A stretch of DNA of 55,979 nucleotides from an uncultured Aquimarina sp. (GTDB lineage: Bacteria; Bacteroidota; Bacteroidia; Flavobacteriales; Flavobacteriaceae): assembly GCA_947498595.1 (NCBI GenBank), contig CANMKX010000027.1:1-55979 (forward strand). The letters are read 5' to 3'. The position numbers and the translations under genes are program-made. The first letter of the stretch is position 1. Each line of letters begins with the position of its first letter. Shown here one piece after another: positions 9,164 through 16,509 of this stretch. The notes beneath the pieces are model-generated. The model was not told where the DNA came from and did no database searches. It saw nothing but the letters and a program-made list of their open reading frames with translations.

Positions 9164-9400
9164 ATGGAAGTAAGCGGAAAAATATATGGAGTGATTTTTA
9201 GTGCAGCAATTAGTTTAGTTATGTCACTCTTTATGTCATTTTTCATGATAGCAATAAATGTAGGTTTTACTAATGAGTTTGTAACAGCTTGGTTGATGAG
9301 TACTCTTATTGGATTTATAATTGGTCTACCTGTTGCTGCTATTGCTGTTCCCTTAATCCAAAAAGGTTTGAATAGATATATTACAATTAAGCAATCCTAA
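9164..9400 (+). CDS. DUF2798-type small membrane protein
   Basis: 78 residues with two predicted membrane helices (about 8-32 and 40-65). The FFMIAINVGF and AWLMSTLIGFIIGLPVAAIAVP segments resemble the DUF2798 family, whose function is not known. It lies 97 bases after the AraC gene and 52 bases before another small membrane protein; these and the acetoacetate-decarboxylase-like gene run in the same direction and may form an operon. Nothing in the sequence gives a substrate or catalytic role. Confidence 0.7.
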   Translation: MEVSGKIYGVIFSAAISLVMSLFMSFFMIAINVGFTNEFVTAWLMSTLIGFIIGLPVAAIAVPLIQKGLNRYITIKQS

Positions 9401-9452
9401 TATTTTGGTTTCTATTTTTCATTATTAATAACTTAAAATTTTATTATTTACT

Positions 9453-9872
9453 ATGCGTGATATAATGTTAATTGTACATTTCATTGGAGTAGCAATGTTT
9501 GTTGGTACCGGTTTTGCTTTTATGTTCTTAGAAATAGGTAATTCAAAATTAGAAAAAAGCGAATCTGTGAAATTTACGCTTCGCACTTTTGCTTTAAGTC
9601 GAATGGGACATATTGGATTATTTCTTCTTTTAATATCAGGTTTTTATTTAATTACTCCCTTTTGGCAAAGTTTGGGAAGCAACCTTTTATTAATAGTCAA
9701 GTTAGTATTAGTTTTAATATTATCTCTTGTAATTGGGATTATGGCTTCCCTTTCTAAAAAAGCCTTAAAAGGAGATACTGAGAAGTACTTAAAAAAACTG
9801 GAAGGATATAGTAAAATTTCATTTATACTCAGTTTAGCTATTGTAGTATTAGCGGTATTAGTGTTCCATTAA
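9453..9872 (+). CDS. Four-helix integral membrane protein (DUF2269/CopD-like)
   Basis: 139 residues with four hydrophobic helices (about 5-27, 50-72, 77-98 and 118-138). The opening MLIVHFIGVAMFVGTGFAFM, with one His early in helix 1 and a SRMGHIGLFLLLISG motif in helix 2, resembles DUF2269/CopD-like four-helix proteins, some of which bind heme or copper. Whether the two His residues (in helices 1 and 2) bind a metal or heme is speculation. It lies between the DUF2798 gene and the acetoacetate-decarboxylase-like gene, all on the plus strand. Confidence 0.6.
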   Translation: MRDIMLIVHFIGVAMFVGTGFAFMFLEIGNSKLEKSESVKFTLRTFALSRMGHIGLFLLLISGFYLITPFWQSLGSNLLLIVKLVLVLILSLVIGIMASLSKKALKGDTEKYLKKLEGYSKISFILSLAIVVLAVLVFH

Positions 9873-9930
9873 TTATTTTATAATGGAAAGGATATTTTTA
9901 AAGATATAATTTCAAACTCAAATTTAATTT

Positions 9931-10719
9931 ATGAAAGGTTATTCATTTCCAAAAACACCAAACGGTAAATCAAGTATTGTTCCTTCTCCTCCATGGCATT
10001 ATGTTGGGACAGCAATGGCAATTTCTTTTGAAGCTCAAGCAGAAAAAATCGAGCGCTTTCTTCCTCCAATTTTAGAGTTAGATTCTAATAAGTGTATGGC
10101 TTATTTTGTAGAATGGCAAGCTGTTAGTGGAGATAATAAAGAATATCTTGACCCAGTAAGAAGTCAATATAAAGAAGCCTTTATTCTCACTTCTGCCAAT
10201 TATAAAGGAGAAAAAATGTCATACTGCCCGTTTATTTGGGTAGATTCTGATATTGCTCTTGTTCGAGGACATTTTCAAGGTTGGCCAAAACAATTAGGGG
10301 CTATCTGGATGACAAATGCATATGATTTACCGTCTAAAGCAAATCCAGGTATTTCTAATGGAAGTAAATTTGGAGCCACATTATCAACTAGAGAGCATAG
10401 AATTATGGATGGAAAAATCAAATTGGAAGAATTGACTGACTCATTACCTAGCCCAAATTTTGAAAAAGCGGTAAACATAAGAATATTTCCTGATTTAGTA
10501 AGAGGTAATGAAAACAATCCATTGGTACATGAACTAGTTCAGTTAGATTCTCGAGATGTGAAAATATCACCTATTTGGAAAGGGCAAGGTGAACTCAAAT
10601 TTTACGAACATCCATATTTAGAAGCACAGGAATTTGAGCCCTTATCAGTTGGTAATGGTTATCGATTTACTTTTGCAATGACTGTAGATAATCTAATACC
10701 ATTACAAGATTTAAAATAA
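9931..10719 (+). CDS. Acetoacetate decarboxylase-like protein
   Basis: 262 residues, full length for the ADC superfamily. The segment VRGHFQGWPKQLGAIWMTNA aligns with the ADC active site, where a Lys forms the Schiff base (GYPKK in clostridial ADC). Here the Lys is kept but the following residue is Gln instead of the second Lys, which in clostridial ADC is next to the nucleophile. That pattern is common in ADC-like proteins that do other Schiff-base chemistry, such as aldol reactions or hydration. The reaction in this organism is unknown. It follows two small membrane proteins in the same direction. Confidence 0.8.
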   Translation: MKGYSFPKTPNGKSSIVPSPPWHYVGTAMAISFEAQAEKIERFLPPILELDSNKCMAYFVEWQAVSGDNKEYLDPVRSQYKEAFILTSANYKGEKMSYCPFIWVDSDIALVRGHFQGWPKQLGAIWMTNAYDLPSKANPGISNGSKFGATLSTREHRIMDGKIKLEELTDSLPSPNFEKAVNIRIFPDLVRGNENNPLVHELVQLDSRDVKISPIWKGQGELKFYEHPYLEAQEFEPLSVGNGYRFTFAMTVDNLIPLQDLK

Positions 10720-10739
10720 TTTAAGAACAATCAATATAG

Positions 10740-10769
10740 AATGTAAAGATATATAATGTAAAGATATAT
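10740..10769 (+). repeat. Two tandem copies of a 15-bp unit
   Basis: AATGTAAAGATATAT occurs twice in direct succession, with a partial third copy (AATGT) following. It lies just after the decarboxylase-like gene, where the accessory patch begins. No function is evident. Confidence 0.7.
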
Positions 10770-10809
10770 AATGTTAGTTCTATGAGAATGATTGTTAGAA
10801 AATGTTTTC

Positions 10810-10831
10810 GGATCAAACCCAAAAGTTGTGT
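10810..10831 (+). repeat. IS-end-like inverted repeat, left side
   Basis: GGATCAAACCCAAAAGTTGT and the next two bases match 19 of 22 positions of the IS end found in inverted orientation at 13027-13048 and again at 55832-55853. The mismatches are three adjacent bases. It is therefore probably the degenerate outer end of an ISL3/ISAon1-like element. No transposase N-terminal region could be recognised next to it. Confidence 0.55.
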
Positions 10832-10941
10832 GAGAATTGAAATGGACTTCCTCGTTGATATTGATAGAAGTTTTAGTCTTTATCATGAAGATATAATAAA
10901 AAAACTAATTAAATGATTTTTCTAAGTGCTTAAAATACTAG

Positions 10942-10965
10942 AGCCTTCTAGAAAACCAGAAGGCT
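10942..10965. terminator. Hairpin between convergent genes
   Basis: AGCCTTCT at 10942-10949 and AGAAGGCT at 10958-10965 form an 8-bp stem with an 8-base loop between the convergent decarboxylase-like and multicopper oxidase genes. There is no long U-tract on either side, so termination strength is uncertain. Confidence 0.4.
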
Positions 10966-11002
10966 TTAGCATTATGTTTAATCAAATAAAAATCATTAAC
11001 AT

Positions 11003-12403
11003 TTAAAGAACAGTAAACTGCCCCATCATTCCATGATCTTCATGCTCAAGAATATGACAGTGATACATATATGGATATTGATCTGTCGCCTCATAATCAA
11101 ACTTTAAGAGTACTTCAGCTTCTCCGTAAGGCATTATAACATCTTTCCATCCTTGATCTTCAGGAGGAGGAGGGGTACCATTAATTGAAAGAATGTAAAA
11201 TGAAGTTCCATGCATATGGAATGGATGACGACCTGAACTTATAACCCATTTTTCTAGACCACCTTTATCTACTCTTTCATTAATTACGTTCATGTCCATA
11301 CTCAAACCGTTTATAGTCATTCCTTCAAGAGCAAAATATCTTGTTGCAACTATATCATTTACATCATAAGCTTGTATTGTATTTAAATTTTGAGCTAGAG
11401 TTGTATTGCTAACAGTCATAGAATCATCCACCTTTAAATAAAGTACTCGTTCTTGTGGATCATTAGAGTTACCGTGCTTTGATTTTGCCTTTAAATAATA
11501 TGCCATAAGTTCTATGTCTCCTTCAGACATATCAACCACAATTTCATTTCGTTCTCCAGGAGCCATTGATAAACGTGTTAAAGAAACTGGGCTATCTAAA
11601 AAACCACCTTCAGTAGCAATTTTATAAAATGGTCTATTCCCTTTAATAAAAAACTCATATGATCTCGCATTTGAAGCATTAAGTAATCGCAACCTAACGT
11701 TTCCTCTTGGAACAGAAATAAAAGGATCAACTGTACCATTGATAACTAAAGTAGGTTCCCTTAGATCATCCATAGTTCCTTGTGGGTATGCTACCATTTG
11801 CCCATTATCAAAAGTTCTGTCCTGAACAGCTAAAGGAATATCATCAATACCATATTCTTTAGGAATATTTAAAGCTTGTGAATTATTATCCTCTATGATG
11901 TAGAATCCAGCAAGACCAGAATGAACATGTTCGGCGGTTTTCCCCATTAAATGAGGATGATACCAATTTGTCGAAGCTTCTTGTTTTATAGGTAATACAA
12001 CATCCCATGTGTTTCCTGGTTCTATTCTTATTTGTGGACCACCATCTCGATCACCTGCTATATGTAGACCATGTCCATGAACCGTGGTTACCTCTCCTAT
12101 AGTATTAGTAAATAACATACGAGTATCTTGATTTTGATACATACGAATAGTAGGTCCTAAATAATCACCATTAAAACCTCTGGTATCGCTTGTTATTCCA
12201 TCAAAAAACTCGTGATTACCATTTTGTATAGAAATAGGAATGCCATTTGGATACATTTGTGAATCAATCAAAGGAGGAATATATAAATCATTCATTTCTT
12301 CAAATGATTCTGACATGTCTACAATATCATCTTTTTTACAAGAGAAGAAAATACTTCCTAAAAGTATTGAGGTTATTAAAAGGCTCGTTTTTCTTATTAT
12401 CAT
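11003..12403 (-). CDS. Multicopper oxidase lipoprotein (three-domain CueO/SufI-like)
   Basis: 466 residues. The leader ends in a lipobox (IFFSC, Cys22). All four copper-binding clusters of a multicopper oxidase are visible: VHGHGLH near residue 109, WYHPH near residue 147, HPFHMHG near residue 395, and HCHILEHEDHGMM near residue 448 with the type 1 copper Cys, His and axial Met. It should oxidise a substrate such as Cu(I) or a phenolic compound with reduction of O2 to water at the cell envelope. It stands alone, convergent with the decarboxylase-like gene. It is enclosed by an inverted pair of IS-end-like sequences at 10810-10831 and 13027-13048, which suggests past mobilisation. Confidence 0.92.
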   Translation of the reverse strand: MIIRKTSLLITSILLGSIFFSCKKDDIVDMSESFEEMNDLYIPPLIDSQMYPNGIPISIQNGNHEFFDGITSDTRGFNGDYLGPTIRMYQNQDTRMLFTNTIGEVTTVHGHGLHIAGDRDGGPQIRIEPGNTWDVVLPIKQEASTNWYHPHLMGKTAEHVHSGLAGFYIIEDNNSQALNIPKEYGIDDIPLAVQDRTFDNGQMVAYPQGTMDDLREPTLVINGTVDPFISVPRGNVRLRLLNASNARSYEFFIKGNRPFYKIATEGGFLDSPVSLTRLSMAPGERNEIVVDMSEGDIELMAYYLKAKSKHGNSNDPQERVLYLKVDDSMTVSNTTLAQNLNTIQAYDVNDIVATRYFALEGMTINGLSMDMNVINERVDKGGLEKWVISSGRHPFHMHGTSFYILSINGTPPPPEDQGWKDVIMPYGEAEVLLKFDYEATDQYPYMYHCHILEHEDHGMMGQFTVL

Positions 12404-12609
12404 AATTCTTTAGTTTTATTTAGAATATTATTTTTTGATTCAAAAAAACAAACTCTATCTATTTAATTAAAAAAGTATCAATAAGTCCCTTTATGATTTC
12501 TGTAAAATGACAAATAATTTCAATAAGAAAATTAAATAGTCATTCACAGAAGAAGCATCCAAATTCAATTTTTGAAATTGATAATGTAAGTATTGGATCA
12601 ATCCCATGA

Positions 12610-13026
12610 AAACAGCTTTTAGCTAGAAGTAGGTACTTACTTTATAAATCCCCTAATAATTGGACGCAAAATCAACACATACGCTCCAAGTTCCTCTTTG
12701 AACAGTATCCAGATATTAAAAAGGCATACGGAATATGTCAAAAACTTAGAAATCTTTTTAACAATAAGACAATCACAAAAAAAATTGCCTACACAAAATT
12801 AGCGCATTGGTTTAAAGAAGTTGAAGATTCAGGGTTTAAAGATTTTAATAGTGTCGCAAATTCTATTAGTATAAATTATAAATCAATACTCAATTATTTC
12901 GATAATAGAAGTACAAACGCATCAGCAGAATCTTTCAATGCTAAGATAAAAGCTTTTAGAGCACAATTTAGAGGTGTCAAAAATATTGAATTCTTTCTTT
13001 TTAGATTAACTCAAATTTTTGCATAA
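12610..13026 (+). pseudogene. C-terminal remnant of an ISL3-family (ISAon1-like) transposase
   Basis: An open frame on the plus strand reads KQLLARSRYLLYK and later LAHWFKEVEDSGF, NSISINYKSILNYF, DNRSTNASAESFNAKIKAF and FFLFRLTQIFA, then stops at 13024-13026. These are the C-terminal motifs of ISAon1-type ISL3 transposases, including the late ASAESFNAKIK segment of the DDE domain. Directly upstream there is a stop codon (12607-12609) and no recognisable N-terminal two thirds, so it cannot encode an active enzyme. The last 148 bases through the IS end at 13048 match 55832-55979 (inverted) at 147 of 148 positions, so the fragment is young. Confidence 0.88.
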
Positions 13027-13048
13027 ACACAACTTTTGTTCTTGATCC
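13027..13048 (-). repeat. IS terminal inverted repeat, right side
   Basis: The sequence starts immediately after the transposase stop codon; on the minus strand it reads GGATCAAGAACAAAAGTTGT plus two more bases. It is identical to 55832-55853 (plus strand) and 19/22 identical to 10810-10831. It is taken as the IS outer end. Confidence 0.75.
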
Positions 13049-13233
13049 ATTTTTTACGTTATAAAAACTTCTTTACAAAATCTGTTGACGGTCTATTTGA
13101 TTGCAAATGAGATTATTTGACTTTTACGTACAAATATAATTATTAAAAAAACATAAGATAGAAATCTGATATCGTAGGTTACGGAGTTAGAGTCTCATAT
13201 CCTGGTTTTTTTGTTCAACAGATTAACCTGTTT

Positions 13234-14502
13234 TTAAGATTCATTGAACTTATCTTTGAACTTGATAACTTTATCCAAGATTTTCTTTTGTTTTTTTAAT
13301 TCTTTAAAGTTGGTAAGTTTCTTATCCAAAAAAAGATTTAGTTCCTCTGTAGAATCAATCTTTCCAGCAAATGAAAGGTGAAAATTGAAAACTAGGTAAT
13401 AAAAAAAATCTTGGTTTTGATAACATAAAGCCTTTGGATATAATAAATTCAATGTCCCACCATGCACTAATTTATTACGATATTGCCTTAACCCCTCCAG
13501 TACCAGTTTAATGTAAGCCCTCTCGTCTTCATAAAACATCGATGAACATCTTTTTATCAAGAGATCATTGGAATCTGTACTCAAAATTTTTTCTAAGGAT
13601 GTCCAAGATTTCAAAAAACATGAATACATATCTACTTCATCAAAAGCCGTGACATAACTTATCAAAGATTGAGACAAATGCTGTTTATGTTTAACACTAC
13701 ACTTGTTTAGTCTATTAATTGTTGGCCTAAGACTCTTTTTTATACTCTCTACTTCTCTATCTTTAAGATGATATATTTTGACTTTCTTGTTATGGTTAAA
13801 CCAATATTCTTTTTGATTGAAGGTTGCCCCCGAAGAAGTATGAACAGTAAAGAAATTACCGAAAATCATCTTGTTGATAGGCTTTTGTTGGCGATCTCCT
13901 AATTCAATTTCATTACTTGAGTTTATTTTAAGTGAAATAAATGCTCGAAAAATATCCAAAGCTTTTTCCATTTCACCGAAAGTATCATATACATCCCTTC
14001 CTGTACATTTTACTAGGACTTTTAGATAGTCATCAGTTTCATTTGCTCCATACTTGCGATTATATAAATTAGCTCTATGCTTTCTAAACTTAGTGGGGAA
14101 TTTTCTGCCCGTTATTCTAATCTCGCAATCATTAACAGTAATCTTTTTGATAGGAAGGCTGTTTACAGATAAAGAGCATAACAGCCAGTATTCCTTATCT
14201 TTCTTTTTGTAATGATTAGTAATTATTTCATTAAAACTCTTCAAAAAAGCTGTTTTATCCTTTATCTCTTTCACGGAAACTTCTTTTATAGCTTTATCTA
14301 TTAGAACGAGTTTATTGTGCTCACTAATATCAAAACCAAAATCAACATTCGTTAAAAGAGTCCACTTAATTTCTTCAAATTCAAAAGCAGGATATGAATA
14401 TCTCCCATCTTCATTTTTTTTCTTTATTGAATGAATTTTATCTAGTACTGGCTTAATATCTATTTTGTTATTAATGTATTTAGCTTTCATAATTTTTAAC
14501 AA
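13234..14502 (-). CDS. HEPN-domain protein, Apea-like, candidate defence RNase
   Basis: About 418-422 residues: an ATG lies at 14490, and a TTG four codons upstream (14502) is the longest possible start. No signal peptide or membrane segment is seen. The C-terminal third (about residues 285-400) resembles Apea-like HEPN domains. It has WTSLEKIL, then RNKLVHGG with Arg342 and His347 in the R-x4-H arrangement that forms the RNase active site in HEPN toxins and abortive-infection proteins. The N-terminal 280 residues are not recognised. The gene lies alone between a transposase remnant and a decayed helicase beside tRNA-Arg, a typical place for defence genes. A defence role is an inference; HEPN domains also occur in non-nuclease proteins. 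Confidence 0.65.
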   Translation of the reverse strand: MLKIMKAKYINNKIDIKPVLDKIHSIKKKNEDGRYSYPAFEFEEIKWTLLTNVDFGFDISEHNKLVLIDKAIKEVSVKEIKDKTAFLKSFNEIITNHYKKKDKEYWLLCSLSVNSLPIKKITVNDCEIRITGRKFPTKFRKHRANLYNRKYGANETDDYLKVLVKCTGRDVYDTFGEMEKALDIFRAFISLKINSSNEIELGDRQQKPINKMIFGNFFTVHTSSGATFNQKEYWFNHNKKVKIYHLKDREVESIKKSLRPTINRLNKCSVKHKQHLSQSLISYVTAFDEVDMYSCFLKSWTSLEKILSTDSNDLLIKRCSSMFYEDERAYIKLVLEGLRQYRNKLVHGGTLNLLYPKALCYQNQDFFYYLVFNFHLSFAGKIDSTEELNLFLDKKLTNFKELKKQKKILDKVIKFKDKFNES

Positions 14503-14616
14503 ACAACTTCTTTAATCATATCCTGTCAATTTTTGACCTTTATCATAACCATTTCCTATTCTTTTTATCTGAGTTTAGTTGCGTGGCCTGACATGAGCTA
14601 AACTTTGCCTTAAGAA

Positions 14617-14905
14617 TTAAACACTTATATGTTCAACATTAATTTCATTTAATCTATTCAAATCACTTTGATCAACCTCTGGTATAGATATAAATAAATT
14701 GTTCATAGCTCTACTACAGCCGACATAATAAATTCTGCAATCATCGTCACATCATCCATATGATTTTGTCCATCAAGTATATAGTTTTTAACTTCATTTA
14801 AAGTTTCAAAATGAACTAGAGCATTCTTAAATTCAGTTCTTTTTGCACTATTATATAAGCTAATGTTTTTAAATAAACATAATAATTTGTTTTATTTCTG
14901 TTGTA
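14617..14905 (-). pseudogene. Decayed C-terminus of a UvrD/Rep-type helicase
   Basis: On the minus strand, bases 14745 down to 14617 read DDCRIYYVGCSRAMNNLFIS followed by about 20 more residues to a stop. YVGCSRAMNNLFI is motif VI of superfamily 1 UvrD-like helicases, as in the helicase partners of OLD nucleases (Gabija GajB-like). Upstream, from about 14880 to 14750, a different frame reads ISLYNSAKRTEFKNALVHFE and further plausible coding sequence, and beyond that the frame shifts again (TEIKQIIMF). At least two frame breaks therefore separate the pieces. No Walker A region is present, and the sequence upstream is the tRNA-Arg terminator. It is a 3' remnant of a larger lost gene, on the same strand as the HEPN gene downstream. 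Confidence 0.68.
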
Positions 14906-14921
14906 CGCTTTTTGTACTCTT

Positions 14922-14953
14922 TTTACTGTAAAACTACGTTTTTTTACTGTAAA
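14922..14953. promoter_or_regulatory. Pair of near-palindromic operator-like sites
   Basis: TTTACTGTAAA occurs at 14922-14932 and 14943-14953, 21 bases apart (two helical turns). Each is a palindrome apart from its centre base. They lie between the helicase remnant and the tRNA-Arg terminator, where an integrase, excisionase or repressor could bind. No protein is identified for them. Confidence 0.35.
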
Positions 14954-14993
14954 CAAAGAAAAAAGATGTTTTTTAAAAAGTCTGGAAATTAAA

Positions 14994-15016
14994 AAACCCC
15001 AGTAAAACTGGGGTTT
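14994..15016 (-). terminator. Terminator of tRNA-Arg
   Basis: AAACCCCAGT and ACTGGGGTTT form a perfect 10-bp stem with a 3-base loop. On the minus strand it is followed by a T-rich run, as expected for intrinsic termination just after the tRNA. Confidence 0.85.
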
Positions 15017-15019
15017 CGT

Positions 15020-15096
15020 TGGTGACCTCGGCAGGATTCAAACCTGCAACCTCTTGAGCCGTAATCAAGTGCACTATTCAGTTATGCTACGAGGCC
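15020..15096 (-). tRNA. tRNA-Arg (anticodon ACG), CCA encoded
   Basis: The minus strand folds as a cloverleaf. The acceptor stem is GGCCTCG with CGAGGTC, the D stem GCAT with GTGC, the anticodon stem CTTGA with TCAAG and loop TTACGGC, and the T stem GCAGG with CCTGC. The discriminator is A and CCA is encoded. The anticodon ACG is at 15060-15062. A20, C35 and A73, known arginine identity positions, fit. The D loop has A in place of G19 and the T loop has T in place of C56, so the usual G19-C56 elbow pair is replaced by A-U. Confidence 0.92.
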
Positions 15097-15137
15097 TTTT
15101 GTTATTTTTTGCTAAACATTGTTTCGTTTTGCGGTTG

Positions 15138-15167
15138 CAAATATATGTCTTTTTGTAGTTGTGGCAA
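15138..15167 (-). promoter_or_regulatory. Promoter of tRNA-Arg
   Basis: On the minus strand TTG (15167-15165), 19 bases and TATATTTG (15145-15138) give an ideal Bacteroidota promoter about 42 bases before the tRNA 5' end. Confidence 0.8.
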
Positions 15168-15169
15168 AG

Positions 15170-15207
15170 AAAAAAGGCGAAAAAAAATATTTTTTTTCGC
15201 CTTTTTT
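15170..15207 (-). terminator. Terminator of the 267-residue secreted protein gene
   Basis: A perfect 18-bp stem, AAAAAAGGCGAAAAAAAA with its complement, has a 2-base TA loop at 15188-15189. It lies 60 bases after the stop of the gene ending at 15267 and just ahead of the tRNA-Arg promoter. Confidence 0.85.
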
Positions 15208-15266
15208 AAATACTGAATGGTTAATTCTTTGTATTTTAGTGGGTTGTAATTTTTTAAATCATAAAA

Positions 15267-16070
15267 TTATTTTTTAGTAGTAACGATGATTGCACCATCT
15301 TTTGCTTTTTTTCCATATATACTAATAGCCGTTTTGGATTTTAGAAAATCTACAATATCCAACTGATCATTAGTAGCGAGTTTATCTAGAGTTTTAAAAT
15401 CTGACTCTTTTCCATCAATTATAATAAGTTTATTGATATCAGGATTGTCTACAAAATTATATTTAGTAGTTTTTTTGGATGTGTTTTTTATATAATCATT
15501 GAGATTAATACCATTAATCACAACATTACTATTACTATCAGAAAAAGATTCTTTAATAATTTCATGAAGTGTAGTCATTTGATCTTTCATAGCATCCTGA
15601 TCAAAATCAAAATCAAATGCAAAACCATTCTTTTGAAGTAAACTATCAATATTAGGCATAGTCATTTGATTAATATGTATATTGTTTTTTAGAGAGGCAA
15701 GAGAAGAATTACTTTTGGTTGTTACGAAAAGAGAACCATTTTTAATTCCTAATTCTATATCTGGAATAGCTAAATTAGACGATGAAGAATACTGACTTTT
15801 ATTTGTACCTTGTTTAATAATGATATTAATAGCAGTAATTTGATTGTCTGTATTAAATTTTACATTTTTTAATTCTAATTCAATCCCATTATCTTTAAAG
15901 AAACGTTGAATATCGATTAATTCTTTTTCGGTGGTACTCTTAGTAATAATCGCAGTTATTTCATTATCTAGAGTAGTAGTGTGAATAATATTTGTAGGAT
16001 CAACACTAGTAAAAGCAGATAAAGAAAATATACCTAAGTAACCAATAAAGAGAAGAATGTATTTTTTCAT
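15267..16070 (-). CDS. Secreted protein with TonB-plug-like C-terminal motif, function unknown
   Basis: 267 residues. A signal peptide covers about residues 1-22 (MKKYILLFIGYLGIFSLSAF). The middle region is not recognised. The last 50 residues, from LIIIDGKE to the end, resemble the plug-domain end of SusC-type TonB-dependent receptors: the piece ISIYGKKAKDGAIIVTTKK corresponds to their usual IYG-x-R-x-x-x-G-VIIVTTK. No barrel follows, so it is not a receptor. Similar tails are found on other Bacteroidota periplasmic proteins, such as peptidase M56-associated ones. It stands alone with its own terminator. Role not known. Confidence 0.6.
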   Translation of the reverse strand: MKKYILLFIGYLGIFSLSAFTSVDPTNIIHTTTLDNEITAIITKSTTEKELIDIQRFFKDNGIELELKNVKFNTDNQITAINIIIKQGTNKSQYSSSSNLAIPDIELGIKNGSLFVTTKSNSSLASLKNNIHINQMTMPNIDSLLQKNGFAFDFDFDQDAMKDQMTTLHEIIKESFSDSNSNVVINGINLNDYIKNTSKKTTKYNFVDNPDINKLIIIDGKESDFKTLDKLATNDQLDIVDFLKSKTAISIYGKKAKDGAIIVTTKK

Positions 16071-16173
16071 GATTAAAACGTATTATGCTTGTTATACGAT
16101 TTAAAGACGAATAAATATTTAAGGTGTTACAAAATATAGTTTGAAAAAAAATGAAAATAGCCTCGATATAATT

Positions 16174-16323
16174 TTACAAGGCTCGTTTAGTAACGTATAA
16201 TCTCCATCCAAAAATTGCCAATTGAATTTTTGAAGCTTGACTAAGATCCAAACGTTTTTTAGTAAAACTTGGTAAAATAATTTTATTAACGCGAGCTAAA
16301 AATTTAAATACGTTTTTTTTCAA
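16174..16323 (-). CDS. Conserved 49-residue flavobacterial protein with TTG start
   Basis: A minus-strand frame of 49 codons starts with TTG and encodes a basic product that begins LKKNVFKFLARVNKIILPSF, continues with KKRLDLSQASKIQLAIFGWR and ends KRAL. I recall closely similar proteins of about 50 residues throughout Flavobacteriaceae, often labelled (doubtfully) SsrA-binding protein. There is no ATG in frame upstream, and a TAnnTTTG box (TATTTTTG, minus strand 16347-16340) lies just ahead, giving a very short leader. The basic, amphipathic composition suggests nucleic-acid or ribosome binding, but this is inference. Confidence 0.7.
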   Translation of the reverse strand: MKKNVFKFLARVNKIILPSFTKKRLDLSQASKIQLAIFGWRLYVTKRAL

Positions 16324-16509
16324 AATATTGATTTTGAGGCAAAAATATGAAATACAATTAGATATTTGTGAGACATTAGAAAGAAATACTATTTTTCTAT
16401 TCTTTAATATGTTGACTAATTTGAAACGAGCAATTATTTTTTGTAAATTATAAAGACTCTTTTTAGTACTAAATACTTATCATATCTTCGCATACAAAAT
16501 TTAGAAAGT

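Noticed and set aside
10782..10916. 44-codon open frame on the plus strand with an internal Met
   Set aside because: It covers the IS-end-like repeat, has no family features and no promoter; more likely a chance frame in remnant sequence.
14500..15060. Attachment-site duplication of the tRNA-Arg 3' end for an integrated island
   Set aside because: I searched by eye for a second copy of the tRNA 3' sequence down to 10.7 kb and saw none; no integrase gene is present in the window.
15020..15096. tRNA-Arg as a decayed pseudo-tRNA because of its unusual D loop
   Set aside because: All stems pair, the 19-56 change is compensated, CCA is encoded, and a promoter and terminator flank it.
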